Positions 54,060 through 64,000 of a stretch of 64,000 nt of DNA are shown in pieces. The notes beneath the pieces were generated by a model. It was not told the origin of the DNA. It made no database searches and was given only the letters and a program-made list of their open reading frames with translations. Numbering within the stretch: position 1 is the stretch's first letter; each line of letters opens with the position of its first letter. This DNA comes from Xanthomonas sp. GTDB lineage: Bacteria > Pseudomonadota > Gammaproteobacteria > Xanthomonadales > Xanthomonadaceae. Location: contig NZ_JAFIWC010000024.1 of assembly GCF_017163755.1 (NCBI RefSeq), positions 1-64,000 of the forward strand. Direction: 5' to 3'. The translations under genes and the position numbers were made by a program.

Positions 54060-55564
54060 TCAGCGCGGTGCCGGCGCGATGTCGTAGGCGCGGATCCAGT
54101 CGTCGCCGCGCGGCTGCCAGTGGATCCGCGGCGAGGCGGCCCAGGTTGCCGGCTGGGCGTAGAGGAAGATCACCGGCGCCTGTTCGCACAGGTGCGCCTC
54201 GGCGCGGTGGTAGATGCGCTCGCGCGCGACCGCGTCCAGCGTGCCGCGGCCCTCGGCCAGCAGGCGGTCCAGTTCCGGATCGCGGTAATAGGCGTAGGGG
54301 CTGTCGCTGTGCAGCAGCGACAACAGGCCGTCGGCGTCGATGGTCGGCCAGGCGTGGGTCAGCAGCGACAGCGCGCCGAGCTTGCGCGCCTTGATGTACT
54401 TGTCCATGTAGTAGGCCGAGTCCAGCTGGGTCAGGCGCACGTCCAGGCCGACGGCCTGCAACTGCGCGGCGACCACCTGCGCGACCTCCTCGCCCTGTGG
54501 GGTGTAGTTGACCGGCACTTCCAGTTCCAGCCGCGTGCCGGCGGCTATCCCGGCCTCGCGCAGCAGCGCGCGGGCGCGCGCCGGGTCGTAGGGATAGGGC
54601 TTCAGCACCGGGTCGAAGCCGAGGTACTCGGGGGTTAGCAACTGGCACTGCAACACCGGCGCCTGACCGTCGAACAGCGCTTGGGAGATCGCCTGCTTGT
54701 CGATCGCGTAGTTGAGCGCCCGGCGCACGCGGACATCGTCCAGCGGCGGTGCCAGCGTGTTGAGCTTGACGAACACCGAGCGGATCGACGGCACGCTGCC
54801 GGCCTGCGCGCGGCCGCTGGCGCGGATGCGCGCGACCTCGGCCAGCGGCAGCCCGGTGATCAGATCGACCTCGCCGGCCAGCAGCGCGGCCACGCGCGCG
54901 GTGGCCGCGGGGATGATGCGGAACTCGACCTCGGCGAAGGCCGGCTTGCGTCCCCAGTAGCCGGGATTGCGGCGCAGTCGCAGATGGTCGCCGGGGACGT
55001 TCTCGACCAGTTCGTAGGGGCCGCCCGAGCTGACCTCGGTGGCGGGGTCGTGGCGGGCGGCCCAGCGCGGCGGCAGCAGCAACAGCATAGACAGCTGCGC
55101 CGGCAGTGCCGGGAACGCAGTGCGGGTGTGGATGTCGAGCGTGCGCGCATCCGGCGCCTCGACCCGTACGATCGGCTCGAACCAGAACCGGATGCGGGCG
55201 TGGATGGCCGGGTCGAGCACGCGCTCCAGGTTCCACTTGACGGCGGCCGCGTCCAGCGGCTCGCCGTCGGCGAAGCGCGCGCCGGGCGCGAGGCGGAAAC
55301 GCCAGTGCGTCGGCGAGAGCGCCTGCCACGACTCGGCCAGCGCCGGGCCCAACTTCAGGTCCGGGCCGCGCTCGACCAACGCCGGATACAGGTGGCCGAG
55401 CACGCTGAGGTTGCCGCCCACCGCAGCGGTCATGTGCGGGTCCAGCGTGGCGAGGTCGGCCGGCAGCGCGATCACCAGCGCTCGCGCGGCGGACTCGGGT
55501 GCGGTGCGGGGGGCGCAGGCGGCCAGCGCCAGCGCGAACAACATCGACAGGAGCAGCCGTGGCG

Positions 55565-55568
<4 letters not shown>
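54060..55568 (-). CDS. ABC transporter substrate-binding lipoprotein (DppA/OppA family)
   Basis: A 502-residue periplasmic solute-binding protein, family 5: signal with lipobox ([14 protein letters not shown]; Cys about 18), [20 protein letters not shown] and [40 protein letters not shown]. Family 5 proteins bind peptides, nickel-chelates, haem or amide compounds. Gene order in the operon (permease, permease, ATPases, SBP) is standard. The start overlaps the ATPase gene by four bases. Confidence 0.93.
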
Positions 55569-56460
<892 letters not shown>

Positions 56461-56464
<4 letters not shown>

Positions 56465-57567
56465 GCGCACGACTCCTCGGCCAATGCGCGCCGCAGGTCG
56501 TACCAGGCCGCGACCAGGTGGCCGGGCGCGGCGTCCTCGGCCGGGCGCAGCGGCGGCAGTTCGCGCCGGCAGCGCTCGGTGGCGTAGGGATTGCGCGGCT
56601 CGAACGGATCGCCCGGTGGCGGCGCGAACGGGTCCGGCGGCTGTCCGGGGATTGCGCGCAGGCGGCCGCCGTGGGGACGACGAGGCGACACTGAGCCGGG
56701 CAGCGAGCGCAGCAGGCCCAGGGTGTAGGCGCTGCGTGGGTCGTGGAACAGCGCATCGACCGGGCCGCGCTCGGCGATGCGGCCGGCGTACATCACCTGC
56801 ACGGTGTCGGCCAGGCGCGCGACCACGCCCATGTCGTGGGTGATCCAGACCAGCGCCATGCCCAGCGCATCCTTCAGTTCGCGCAGCAGGTCGACGATCT
56901 GCGCCTGCACGGTGACGTCCAGCGCAGTGGTGGCTTCGTCGGCTATCAGCAGGCGCGGACGGCAGGCGATGCCGATGGCGATCATCACGCGCTGGCGTTG
57001 GCCGCCGGAAAGCTGGTGCGGGTACTGCTGCAGGCGCCGCGACGCGCGGTCGACGCCGACCTGCTCCAGCAGTTCGAGGCAGCGATTCCTCGCCGCTTCC
57101 CGGTCCAGCCGCAGGTGCCGGTACAGCGGCTCGGCAAGCTGGCGGCCGATCGTCAGCAGCGGGTTCAGCGAGGTCATGGGGTCCTGAAATACGAAGCCGA
57201 TGTCGCGGCCGCGGATCTCGCGCAGCGCCGGCTCGCCCAGCGCCAGCAGGTCGCGCCCGCCCAGCATCACCCGGCCGGACACGCGCGCGACCTTCGGTTC
57301 CAGCAGCCCGGCGATCGCCAGCGCCTGTACGCTCTTGCCGCTGCCGCTTTCGCCGACGATGGCCAGGGTCTCGCCGGCGGCCACGCTGTAGCTCACACCG
57401 TGCACGATCCGCACGGTCCCGCGCGGGGTGGTGAAGCTCACCTGGAGGTCCTCGACCTGCAGGAGCGGCGCTGCGCGGTCTCGGGCCATCAGCCGCGGGG
57501 GGCTTTCCGGGAAAGGCCCGGCCGCAACGGAAGTCGCTCCTGCAGGTGGCGATGCGCTGTTGCTCAT
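56461..57567 (-). CDS. ABC transporter ATP-binding protein (DppD/OppD type)
   Basis: A 368-residue ATPase with about 30 extra N-terminal residues: Walker [11 protein letters not shown]-loop [14 protein letters not shown], signature [16 protein letters not shown], Walker [14 protein letters not shown]-loop [14 protein letters not shown]. The C-terminal oligopeptide domain has cysteines (RCRRELPPL) typical of DppD; some family-5 ATPases carry a Fe-S site here. It starts one base after the M24 peptidase gene. Confidence 0.95.
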
Positions 57568-57568
57568 C

Positions 57569-58744
57569 TCAGGCCTGCACGAAGCCGTCGTGGCCGCCGG
57601 TCAGGAACTCGTGCCCGTCGGCGCTGATCAGCACGGTGTCGGAGATCTGCGTGCCGCACACCGGCGGCACCCGCAGGTTCGGCTCGAAGGTGATCAGCAT
57701 CCCCGGTTCCAGCACGTACGGCGAATGCGCGTCCAGCGACAGCGCCTCGTGCGCGCCCAGGCCGATGCCGTGGCCGATCCGGCCGGGAATGTTGCGTGGG
57801 TAGCCGCGCCGCTCCAGCCCGGCCTTGGCGGCCTGGAACAGCTCGGCGATCGGCGTGCCGGGGCGCAGCAACGGGCGCAGCGCTTCGCGCAGTTCGAAGA
57901 TCGTGTCCAGCGCATGGCGATGGCTGTCGGGGATCGCGCCGCGGGCGACGGTGCGCTCGATCTCGGCGTGGGTGCCGTTGGCGCTGGTCCAGATCAGGAT
58001 CGAGCTCAGCTCGCCCGGCTGCGGCCGGCGCGTGGTCGGCACGTCGGCGTTGACGAACATGCGCTCGCCGCTCAGCACCCAGGTCTGCAGGCCGTGGAAC
58101 ACGCCGCCCTCCAGGCTGCCGAAGTCGGCCACCTCCACCTCGGGATAGCGTTCGTTCCAGTGCCGGCCCATCGCTGCCTGTGAGGCCAGGGCGATCTCGC
58201 GCTCGCTGCCGCCCTCGCGCAACGCGCGCACCGCCGCGTCCATGCCGACGTTGGCCAGGTCCGCGGCGATGCGCGCGTCGGCGATCTCGGCCGCGCTCTT
58301 GAGCATGCGCGCCTCGAAGAACAGCTTGGAGCTGTCGGCCCAGCGCGCCTGCGGCAGCGCCTGGGCCAGTTGGCGCTGGCGCTGCACGGTCAGGAATTCC
58401 TCCTCCACGCCGATGCGCGCGCGCTCCAGGCCAAGCTCGGCGACGATCGTCGCCAGCGCCTGGAGCCAGTCCGGCCCCATCGTCACCTTGGTCGACCAGG
58501 CGCCGTACAGGTGGATGTGCTCCAGCGCGGTGCTGGCGCGCGCGTGGTCGTCGCGCAGCGCGTGCACCAGCAGCCGCGGCTCGCCCTCGCGCGGCAGCAG
58601 CGCCACCACCGGGTGGCTGTAGATGATCGGGTTGAAACCGCCCAGGTAGTAGCTGTGCTCGGGCTTGAGCGTGATCAGCAGGTCGATGTCCTGCTCGGCC
58701 ATCGCGCGGCGCAGGCGCTGGAGCTTGTCGTGGGGGTCGGTCAT
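57569..58744 (-). CDS. M24 family (creatinase/aminopeptidase P-like) protein, metal-site altered
   Basis: A 391-residue pita-bread protein: N-terminal creatinase domain and C-terminal M24 domain. The catalytic His motif is GHGIGLGAHE, and EPGMLITFEPNL retains one ligand position. The second metal Asp is replaced (NGTHAEIERT where sD-x-T-R-T is expected), and the last Glu region reads ISDTVLI. Creatinase and ectoine hydrolase lack metal in the same way and cleave C-N bonds in small amides. It may therefore hydrolyse an imported amide and not be a peptidase. Confidence 0.85.
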   Translation of the reverse strand: MTDPHDKLQRLRRAMAEQDIDLLITLKPEHSYYLGGFNPIIYSHPVVALLPREGEPRLLVHALRDDHARASTALEHIHLYGAWSTKVTMGPDWLQALATIVAELGLERARIGVEEEFLTVQRQRQLAQALPQARWADSSKLFFEARMLKSAAEIADARIAADLANVGMDAAVRALREGGSEREIALASQAAMGRHWNERYPEVEVADFGSLEGGVFHGLQTWVLSGERMFVNADVPTTRRPQPGELSSILIWTSANGTHAEIERTVARGAIPDSHRHALDTIFELREALRPLLRPGTPIAELFQAAKAGLERRGYPRNIPGRIGHGIGLGAHEALSLDAHSPYVLEPGMLITFEPNLRVPPVCGTQISDTVLISADGHEFLTGGHDGFVQA

Positions 58745-58771
58745 GGCGATTCCAGGTTCCGGAAGAGAAGG

Positions 58772-59590
58772 TCAGCGGCGGGGATCGAGGTGGTCGCGCA
58801 GGTGGTCGCCGCCCAGGTTGATGGCCAGTACGGTGGCGACGATGGCGATGCCGGGGTAACTCACCACCCACCAGGCGCTGGCGATGTAGGGTTCGCCCTC
58901 GGCGAGCATCCGGCCCCAGCTGGCGGTGGGCGGCTGTACGCCCAGGCCGAGGTAGCTCAGCGCCGCCTCGATCAGGATCACCCGCGCCAGCTCCAGCGTC
59001 GCCAGCACCAGCAGTGGGCCGAGCAGGTTGGGCAGCAGGTGGCGCAGCATGATCCGCAGCGGGCCGGCGCCGATCGCGTGCGCGGAGAGGATGAACTCGC
59101 GCTCGCGCAGCGCCAGCACCTGGCCGCGCACCACGCGCGCGAAGCGGGTCCAGCCGGTCAGGGCGAGAATGATCACGAGGTTGGCGATGCCAGGCCCAAG
59201 CGCGGCGACGATCAACAGCGCCAGCAACAGCGTCGGCAGCGCCATCTGCATGTCGGTCAAACGCATCAGCACGCGCTCCCAGGCCCCGCCCAGGTAGCCG
59301 GCGACCAGTCCGAGCGCGGTGCCGGCCAGGCCGCCGAGCAGCACCGCGCCCAGCGCCAGCGACAGGGTGATGCGGCTGCCGTGCAGCAGCCGCGCCAGCA
59401 GGTCGCGACCGAGCGGGTCGGTGCCGAGCCAGTGCTGCCAATTGGACGCGCGCAATCGCTGCGCCAGATCGATGTGGTCCGGGTCGGGCAGGCCCGGCCA
59501 CGACGCGCCGAGCAGCATCAGCAGCGGCAATGCCAGCAGCGCCGGCATCAGCCAGCGGCCGCGCGCGCGCGGCAGCGCGACGGCGTTCAT
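58772..59590 (-). CDS. ABC transporter permease (DppC-like)
   Basis: A 272-residue permease with six helices, NWQHWLGTDPLGRDLLARLL and the EAA loop (EREFILSAHAIGAGPLRIML). The WGRMLAEG and YPGIAIVATVLAINLGGDHLRD end is DppC-specific. Overlaps dppB by four bases. Confidence 0.94.
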   Translation of the reverse strand: MNAVALPRARGRWLMPALLALPLLMLLGASWPGLPDPDHIDLAQRLRASNWQHWLGTDPLGRDLLARLLHGSRITLSLALGAVLLGGLAGTALGLVAGYLGGAWERVLMRLTDMQMALPTLLLALLIVAALGPGIANLVIILALTGWTRFARVVRGQVLALREREFILSAHAIGAGPLRIMLRHLLPNLLGPLLVLATLELARVILIEAALSYLGLGVQPPTASWGRMLAEGEPYIASAWWVVSYPGIAIVATVLAINLGGDHLRDHLDPRR

Positions 59591-60522
59591 CGCCCGCTCC
59601 TGCGCAGGCGCGGGTCGAGCAGGCCGTAGCCCAGGTCCACCAGCAGATTGATGCCGACGTAGGCCAGCGCGATCACCAGTACCGCTGCCTGCACTACGGG
59701 AAAGTCGCGCCCGCCGATGGCCTGGATCAGCAGCCGGCCGATGCCCGGCCAGGCGAACACGGTTTCGACCACGATCGCGCCGCCGAGCAGCTCGCCGGCG
59801 AGGATGCCGGTGAGCGTGAGCACCGGCGCCAGCGCGTTGCGCAATACGTGCCAGCACAGGATCGTCGCCGGCAGCAGGCCTTTGGCGCGCGCGGTACGCA
59901 CGTGGTCCTCGGTCAGCACCTCCAGCACGCTGGCGCGCAGCAGCCGCGCCACGCTGGCGGCGATCGCCGCGGCCAGCGTCAGCGCCGGCAGCAGCAGGTG
60001 CGCCGGGCCGCCGTTGCCGCCGGTCGGCAGCCAGCCCAGGCGCACCGAGAATCCCATGACCAGCACGATGCCGAGCCAGAACGCCGGGGTGGCCTGGCCG
60101 AGCGCGGCCAGCGCCATAGCCGTCGCGCGCAGCCAGCGCGGACGCGCCAGCGCGCCGATCAGGCCGGCCGCCAGTCCCAGCGCGACGCCCAGTCCCAGCG
60201 CCGCCGCGGCCAGCGTCGCGGTGGCCGGCAGCCGTTCCAGCACCAGCGCCAGCGCCGGTCGCCCGTGTACGAACGAGGTGCCGAAGTCCCCGTGCAGAGC
60301 CGCCAGCAGGTAGTGGCCGTATTGCAGCGCCAGCGGTCGCTCCAGGCCGAGCGCAGCGCGCAGCGCGGCCAGCTGTTCCGGGCCGGCGCCGACCGGCAGC
60401 AGCAGCGCCGTCGGATCGCCGATCATGCGGGTGGCGACGAACACGATGCTGACCGCGCCCCAGACCGCCAGCAAGGCGCCCAGCGCGTGCCCGCCGACGT
60501 GGCGCAGCAGGCCGGCCGTCAC
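59587..60522 (-). CDS. ABC transporter permease (DppB-like)
   Basis: A 311-residue permease: N-terminal HVGGHALGALLAVWGAVSIV, LGLERPLALQYGHYLLAALHGDFGTSF and the EAA motif (EDHVRTARAKGLLPATILCW). Six helices are expected. It follows the FAD protein on the same strand and forms the channel with the DppC-like permease. Confidence 0.94.
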   Translation of the reverse strand: MTAGLLRHVGGHALGALLAVWGAVSIVFVATRMIGDPTALLLPVGAGPEQLAALRAALGLERPLALQYGHYLLAALHGDFGTSFVHGRPALALVLERLPATATLAAAALGLGVALGLAAGLIGALARPRWLRATAMALAALGQATPAFWLGIVLVMGFSVRLGWLPTGGNGGPAHLLLPALTLAAAIAASVARLLRASVLEVLTEDHVRTARAKGLLPATILCWHVLRNALAPVLTLTGILAGELLGGAIVVETVFAWPGIGRLLIQAIGGRDFPVVQAAVLVIALAYVGINLLVDLGYGLLDPRLRRSGR

Positions 60523-60558
60523 CGCAGGCTCCCTGCTGCAACGATCGGGCGGTCGCCG

Positions 60559-61995
60559 TCACGCATCGGCATCGGTCCACTCGTCGCCGAACAGTTCCGG
60601 TTCTTCGTAGGCCTGCAGCGCCGCGAAGTGCTGCTCGCGATCCTCGGCGTAGAAGTGCCCGGCCAGCGCGTGGGCCAGGCGCCAGGCGCCGACGCTGATG
60701 CCGGGAATGTCACCGGACAGCTTGCCCAGGCTCAGCGCCGCCGGGTAGTTGAAGCAGTGCACGCGCGCCAGCCATGGGCACGCGCCGGGCTCGCGTTGCT
60801 GGAACGCGAAATCCAGCCCCAGGTCGGGCGAGTTCTCCAGCTCGGCGTCGTCCTGGCCGGGCGGGGTGGGGAAACGGTGCTTCCATAACCGGATGTGCGG
60901 GGCCAGCGCCGCCAGTTCCGGGCGCTGCGCCAAGTCCACGCCGAAGCCGGTGCCCACGATCAGGAAGTCCAGCCGGTACTCGCCCTTGGGCGTGCGCAGC
61001 AGCAGCTCGCCGTCCTCCTCGCACAGTTCCAGCACCGGGCTGGCGAAATGGAAGCGGGCATTGGCGTGGCGCGACACCCGCAGCGTGCTGTCGCGCGGCG
61101 GCGGCACCTGTTGCTGGTTGACGTAGTGCTGGAAGCGCCACTTCCACGCGTCCGGCAGCCCGGCATAGCCGAGGAAGTTGCCGGGGCCACTGCCGCCCTT
61201 GCCCTTGTTGATGGTCGGCATTCGCGCGCGGCGCACGAACAGGTCCAGCTCGGCGGCGCCAGCCTCCAGCGCGCAGGCGGCGTTGTCCATCGCCGAGGCG
61301 CCGGCGCCGATCACCCCGACCCGGCGCCCGCGCAGCGCGGCGAAGTCGATCGGTTCCGCCGAATGCGCCCACAGCCTGCGCGACAGCCCGGAGCAGAAGT
61401 CCGGGATCACAGCCCCGCCCAAGGCGTCGCGGCCGGTCGCCAGCACCAGCCGCCGTGCGAACAGTTCGCGCTCGCCGCCGGCGTCGCGCAGACGCAGCGC
61501 CAGCAGGTCGTCCTCGCCGCGCAGGCCGAGCAGCTCGGTGTGGTTGGCCACCGGCACCTGCATCACCTTGCGGTACCAGACCAGATAGTCCATCCACTGC
61601 GTGCGCGGAATCTTGTCCAGTGCTTCCCACGCCTGCGTGCCGAAGCGGGCCTCGTACCAGGCGCGGAAGGTCAGTGCAGGCAGCCCCAGCGCCGGGCCAG
61701 TCAGTTGCTTGGGCGAGCGCAGCGTCCGCATCCGCGCGTAGTCCAGCCATGGACCTTCGCGGCCCGGCCCGGAACGATCGAACACCTGCGCGCGCACGCC
61801 GCTCAGGCGCAGCGCGGTGGCGGCGGCCAGCCCGGCCATGCCGCCGCCTATCACCGCCACGTCCAGCAGCTGCTGTCCATGCCGGCGGCGTTCGGGTACC
61901 CACGGGCGCGGCGGCAGTTCCAGCCACGCCAGGTCCTGGCGCAACCGCGCTTCCAGGGCTTCCAGATTCGTGGGGGGAGGGGGGAGGTGGCTCAT
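60559..61995 (-). CDS. FAD/NADPH-binding flavoprotein monooxygenase-like
   Basis: A 478-residue enzyme with FAD motif VAVIGGGMAGLAAATALRLS (residues 46-65) and the second dinucleotide motif RVGVIGAGASAMDNAACAL. LWAHSAEPIDFAAL precedes the second motif, as in flavin-containing/Baeyer-Villiger monooxygenases. The protein probably inserts oxygen next to N, S or carbonyl groups. It is coupled by overlap to the LysR gene and lies upstream of the permeases, so its substrate is likely that imported. Confidence 0.87.
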   Translation of the reverse strand: MSHLPPPPTNLEALEARLRQDLAWLELPPRPWVPERRRHGQQLLDVAVIGGGMAGLAAATALRLSGVRAQVFDRSGPGREGPWLDYARMRTLRSPKQLTGPALGLPALTFRAWYEARFGTQAWEALDKIPRTQWMDYLVWYRKVMQVPVANHTELLGLRGEDDLLALRLRDAGGERELFARRLVLATGRDALGGAVIPDFCSGLSRRLWAHSAEPIDFAALRGRRVGVIGAGASAMDNAACALEAGAAELDLFVRRARMPTINKGKGGSGPGNFLGYAGLPDAWKWRFQHYVNQQQVPPPRDSTLRVSRHANARFHFASPVLELCEEDGELLLRTPKGEYRLDFLIVGTGFGVDLAQRPELAALAPHIRLWKHRFPTPPGQDDAELENSPDLGLDFAFQQREPGACPWLARVHCFNYPAALSLGKLSGDIPGISVGAWRLAHALAGHFYAEDREQHFAALQAYEEPELFGDEWTDADA

Positions 61996-62942
61996 GCGTC
62001 GCCGTGGATCCGTTGCAGCAGCGCATCGTGGGCGCCGAGTTCGTGGCGCACGAAGCCGGGCAGCAACGCGCGTGCGGTGTCCTCCAGCGATCCGATCAGC
62101 GCCCGCGTGCTGGCCGAGAGCGGGTGCGCGTAGGGCGTGATCGTGCCGAAGAAGAAAGGTATGTCGACTTCCAGCGGACGCACCACGACGCCGTCCTGCG
62201 GGATGCCCAGCGCGCTGACCGGATCGACCAGGGCGATGCCCAGCCCGGCGCGCGCCATCTGCGTGGCGTTGAGCGAGGCATTGGTCTCCAGCACGTGCAG
62301 CGGCTGCGGCGCACCCGCCAGCACCTTGTCGATGCGCCGGCGCAGCCGGAACGGGTTGGCCAGGGTGATCAGGGTCTGCCCGGCCAGTGCCTCCAGCGTC
62401 AGCCGCGGCGCGGCGGCCAGCGGCGAGCCGGCCGGCAGCACCGCCACGCACGGCGCCTCGCCGATCCAGTGCACGTCCACGCCGCGATGCTCCAGCGGCA
62501 GGCTGACCACGCCCAGGTCCATGGTCCTGCTCAACACCGCGTGCACCACCTGCTCGGCCGGCAGGCTGCGCAGCTGGACATGCTGTGGCCGTGTTTCGGC
62601 CGGCAGCCGTGCCAGCGCCGCCGGCACTAGCCCGGCGGCAAGCGCCGGGGTGGCGACCAAGCGCACCTCCAACGTCTCGTCCTGGCAGATGCGCTCGGCG
62701 CGCTGGCGGATCTGGCGCACCCCGGCCAGCGTGCCCTCGACCTCGGCCTGCAACAGGAACGCCTTGTCGGTGGGCGTGACCTTGGGGCCGTTGCGCTCGA
62801 ACAGCAGGAAGCCCAGCTCATCCTCCAGGTCACGGATCAGCCGCGTCACTGCCGGTTGCGAGCGGCCGAGCATCTGCCCGGCCCCGGTGATGCTGCCGAC
62901 CGACATCACCGCGGCAAAGGCTTCGAGCTGGCGCAGGTCCAT
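61992..62942 (-). CDS. LysR family transcriptional regulator
   Basis: A 316-residue LTTR: HTH (AFAAVMSVGSITGAGQMLGR, SQPAVTRLIRDLEDELGFLL) and an effector domain. It is first in the ten-gene minus-strand operon and divergent from the TonB receptor, so it probably controls both. A 9-bp inverted repeat in the 288-bp divergent region (62973-62994) is a likely site. Downstream overlap with the flavoprotein gene means the operon is autoregulated if it activates its own promoter. Confidence 0.93.
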   Translation of the reverse strand: MDLRQLEAFAAVMSVGSITGAGQMLGRSQPAVTRLIRDLEDELGFLLFERNGPKVTPTDKAFLLQAEVEGTLAGVRQIRQRAERICQDETLEVRLVATPALAAGLVPAALARLPAETRPQHVQLRSLPAEQVVHAVLSRTMDLGVVSLPLEHRGVDVHWIGEAPCVAVLPAGSPLAAAPRLTLEALAGQTLITLANPFRLRRRIDKVLAGAPQPLHVLETNASLNATQMARAGLGIALVDPVSALGIPQDGVVVRPLEVDIPFFFGTITPYAHPLSASTRALIGSLEDTARALLPGFVRHELGAHDALLQRIHGDA

Positions 62943-62972
62943 GCTGTCTCCGGATCATCAATAAATTGAAAG

Positions 62973-62994
62973 AAAACGGATATTGATCCGTTTT
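62973..62994. promoter_or_regulatory. perfect inverted repeat in the LysR/TonB-receptor divergent region
   Basis: AAAACGGAT (62973-62981), spacer ATTG, ATCCGTTTT (62986-62994), 31 bases upstream of the LysR start. Flanking ATCATCAA (62954-62961) and TTGATGAT (62996-63003) form a second, asymmetrically spaced inverted pair. Both sit in an AT-rich island within GC-rich DNA. Likely LysR binding sites controlling the operon and the receptor gene. Confidence 0.6.
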
Positions 62995-63230
62995 GTTGAT
63001 GATATTTCACCAGGGATGTGGATCGAAGATGGCGAATGCATAAGCAAATGCCAGATGGAGATGACCGGAAGTCATGAATTTATTGCGATTCGCGGCATCC
63101 GGAATTTAGCATCGGATAAACGCATGAATAATCAAGAAGAATTCATAAAAAGCATTCTTCATTCGATTTCTGCATGCAGCCGTGCAGCCGTACAGCCGCA
63201 GGCGTCATCCCTACCGAACCGGACTCCTTC

Positions 63231-64000
63231 ATGCATCCCGTGCCATACCCCCCCAACTCCGCCCCGGGCCTCTCCCGTTCCCCCCTGGCATCGCTGATCG
63301 GCTTGGCGCTGGCAGCCTGCGCCGGCGGCGCGCTCGCCCAGCAGGCCTCCACGCTCGACACCCTCACCGTCACCGGCACCCGCGGCCAGACCCGCACGGT
63401 GGCCGCCGCGCCGGCGCCGATCGACGTGGTCCCGGCGGCACAGTTGCAGACCATCGGCCGCGACGGCCTGCAGGAGGCGCTCAACGCCCTGCTGCCCTCG
63501 TACAACCTGCCGGCGATGACCGGCTCGGGCACCGGCGGCGTGGTCCGCGCCGCCGGCCTGCGCGGTCTCAACGCCGACCAGGTGCTGGTGCTGGTTGACG
63601 GCAAGCGCCGCCACAACAGCGCGCTGTTGCAGAGCAGCTCGTGGACCAGCAGCGGCGCGACCCCGGCCGACCTGGACCTGATCCCGGTCAGCGCGATCGA
63701 CCACATCGAGATCCTGCGCGACGGCGCCGCCGCGCAATACGGCTCGGACGCCATCGCCGGCGTCATCAACATCATCCTCAAGCGCGACGACAGCGGCGGC
63801 CAGGCCCAACTCGGCTGGGGCAGCAACTACGAGGGCGACGGCATCACCGTCCAGCAGAGCGTGAGCCACGGCTTCGCGCTGCCCAACGACGGCTTCCTGC
63901 ACCTGGCGCTGGACAACCGCGACCAAGACAATTACACCCGCGCCGACAAGGCCACCCGCTACGACGCCGACGGCAACTCGCAGGGGCTGCAGCTGATCAA
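63231..64000 (+). CDS. TonB-dependent receptor (partial, runs off the right edge)
   Basis: The first 256 residues of an outer-membrane TonB-dependent transporter. It has a long signal peptide (ending LALAACAGGALAQ), the TonB box-like region TLDTLTVTGTR, and the plug domain with AAGLRGLNADQVLVLVDGKR, RHNSALLQ, IPVSAIDHIEILRDGAAAQY and GSDAIAGVINIIL. The barrel begins near residue 185. It is divergent from, and surely co-regulated with, the Dpp-type operon. TonB receptors in Xanthomonas often import plant-derived nutrients. Confidence 0.9.
   Translation, partial: MHPVPYPPNSAPGLSRSPLASLIGLALAACAGGALAQQASTLDTLTVTGTRGQTRTVAAAPAPIDVVPAAQLQTIGRDGLQEALNALLPSYNLPAMTGSGTGGVVRAAGLRGLNADQVLVLVDGKRRHNSALLQSSSWTSSGATPADLDLIPVSAIDHIEILRDGAAAQYGSDAIAGVINIILKRDDSGGQAQLGWGSNYEGDGITVQQSVSHGFALPNDGFLHLALDNRDQDNYTRADKATRYDADGNSQGLQLI

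Overview
The window is high-GC, densely coded DNA from a gammaproteobacterium of the Xanthomonadaceae (Lysobacteraceae), most likely Xanthomonas or a close relative. The evidence is the gene content and linkage (hppD-hmgA, a phaAB-type Mrp antiporter with A and B fused, purC-rpe-trpE, a split trpE/trpG), REP palindromes of the GTAGGAGCGGCTTCAG type, and a TonB-dependent receptor next to a transport operon. The assignment rests on recognised protein families and not on a database search.

Left part (1-20.8 kb), mostly housekeeping. A MarR regulator faces hppD and hmgA (tyrosine/homogentisate catabolism). A DUF559 nuclease-like gene sits between hppD and hmgA, bracketed by inverted hairpin repeats. 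Then come a lipoprotein, a CaCA cation exchanger, a six-gene Mrp/Pha Na+/H+ antiporter operon (minus strand), an epimerase-like SDR, an Mpo1-like protein, purC, a small DnaJ protein, rpe, a GNAT, a YegS-like lipid kinase, trpE and ltaE. Two RNA-level features stand out. One is a terminator-bearing, GGA-rich structured RNA candidate on the minus strand at about 16.67-16.77 kb. The other is a Trp-rich leader reading frame (W-R-W-W) running into trpE.

Middle (20.8-39.2 kb), accessory island. It is rich in short-chain dehydrogenases, a quinol monooxygenase-like protein, two AraC regulators, small DUF proteins, a propeller-type sensor kinase with its LuxR response regulator, an isochorismatase-like hydrolase, WrbA, three SnoaL-like proteins, DoxX and a quinone oxidoreductase. 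The shared theme is redox/electrophile (quinone) chemistry. Gene debris is scattered through it: a broken carboxymuconolactone decarboxylase, the tail of an Na+/H+ antiporter and the tail of an LpxR-like protein.

39.2-49.6 kb holds an efflux locus. An OmpR/HK pair is divergent from an outer-membrane factor, MipA/OmpV, RND adaptor, RND pump and lipoprotein lipase operon. The 111-bp divergent region carries four CTTGA-like half-sites exactly 11 bp apart.

49.6-64 kb: a LysR and an SDR, trpG (33 kb from trpE and not followed by trpD), then a compact ten-gene minus-strand operon (LysR, flavoprotein monooxygenase, Dpp-type ABC transporter, creatinase-like M24 protein, CMD and AhpD-like proteins). 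It is divergent from a TonB-dependent receptor that runs off the right edge. This looks like import plus oxidative breakdown of one unidentified amide- or peptide-like nutrient. No rRNA, tRNA, CRISPR array, prophage or complete insertion sequence was recognised.
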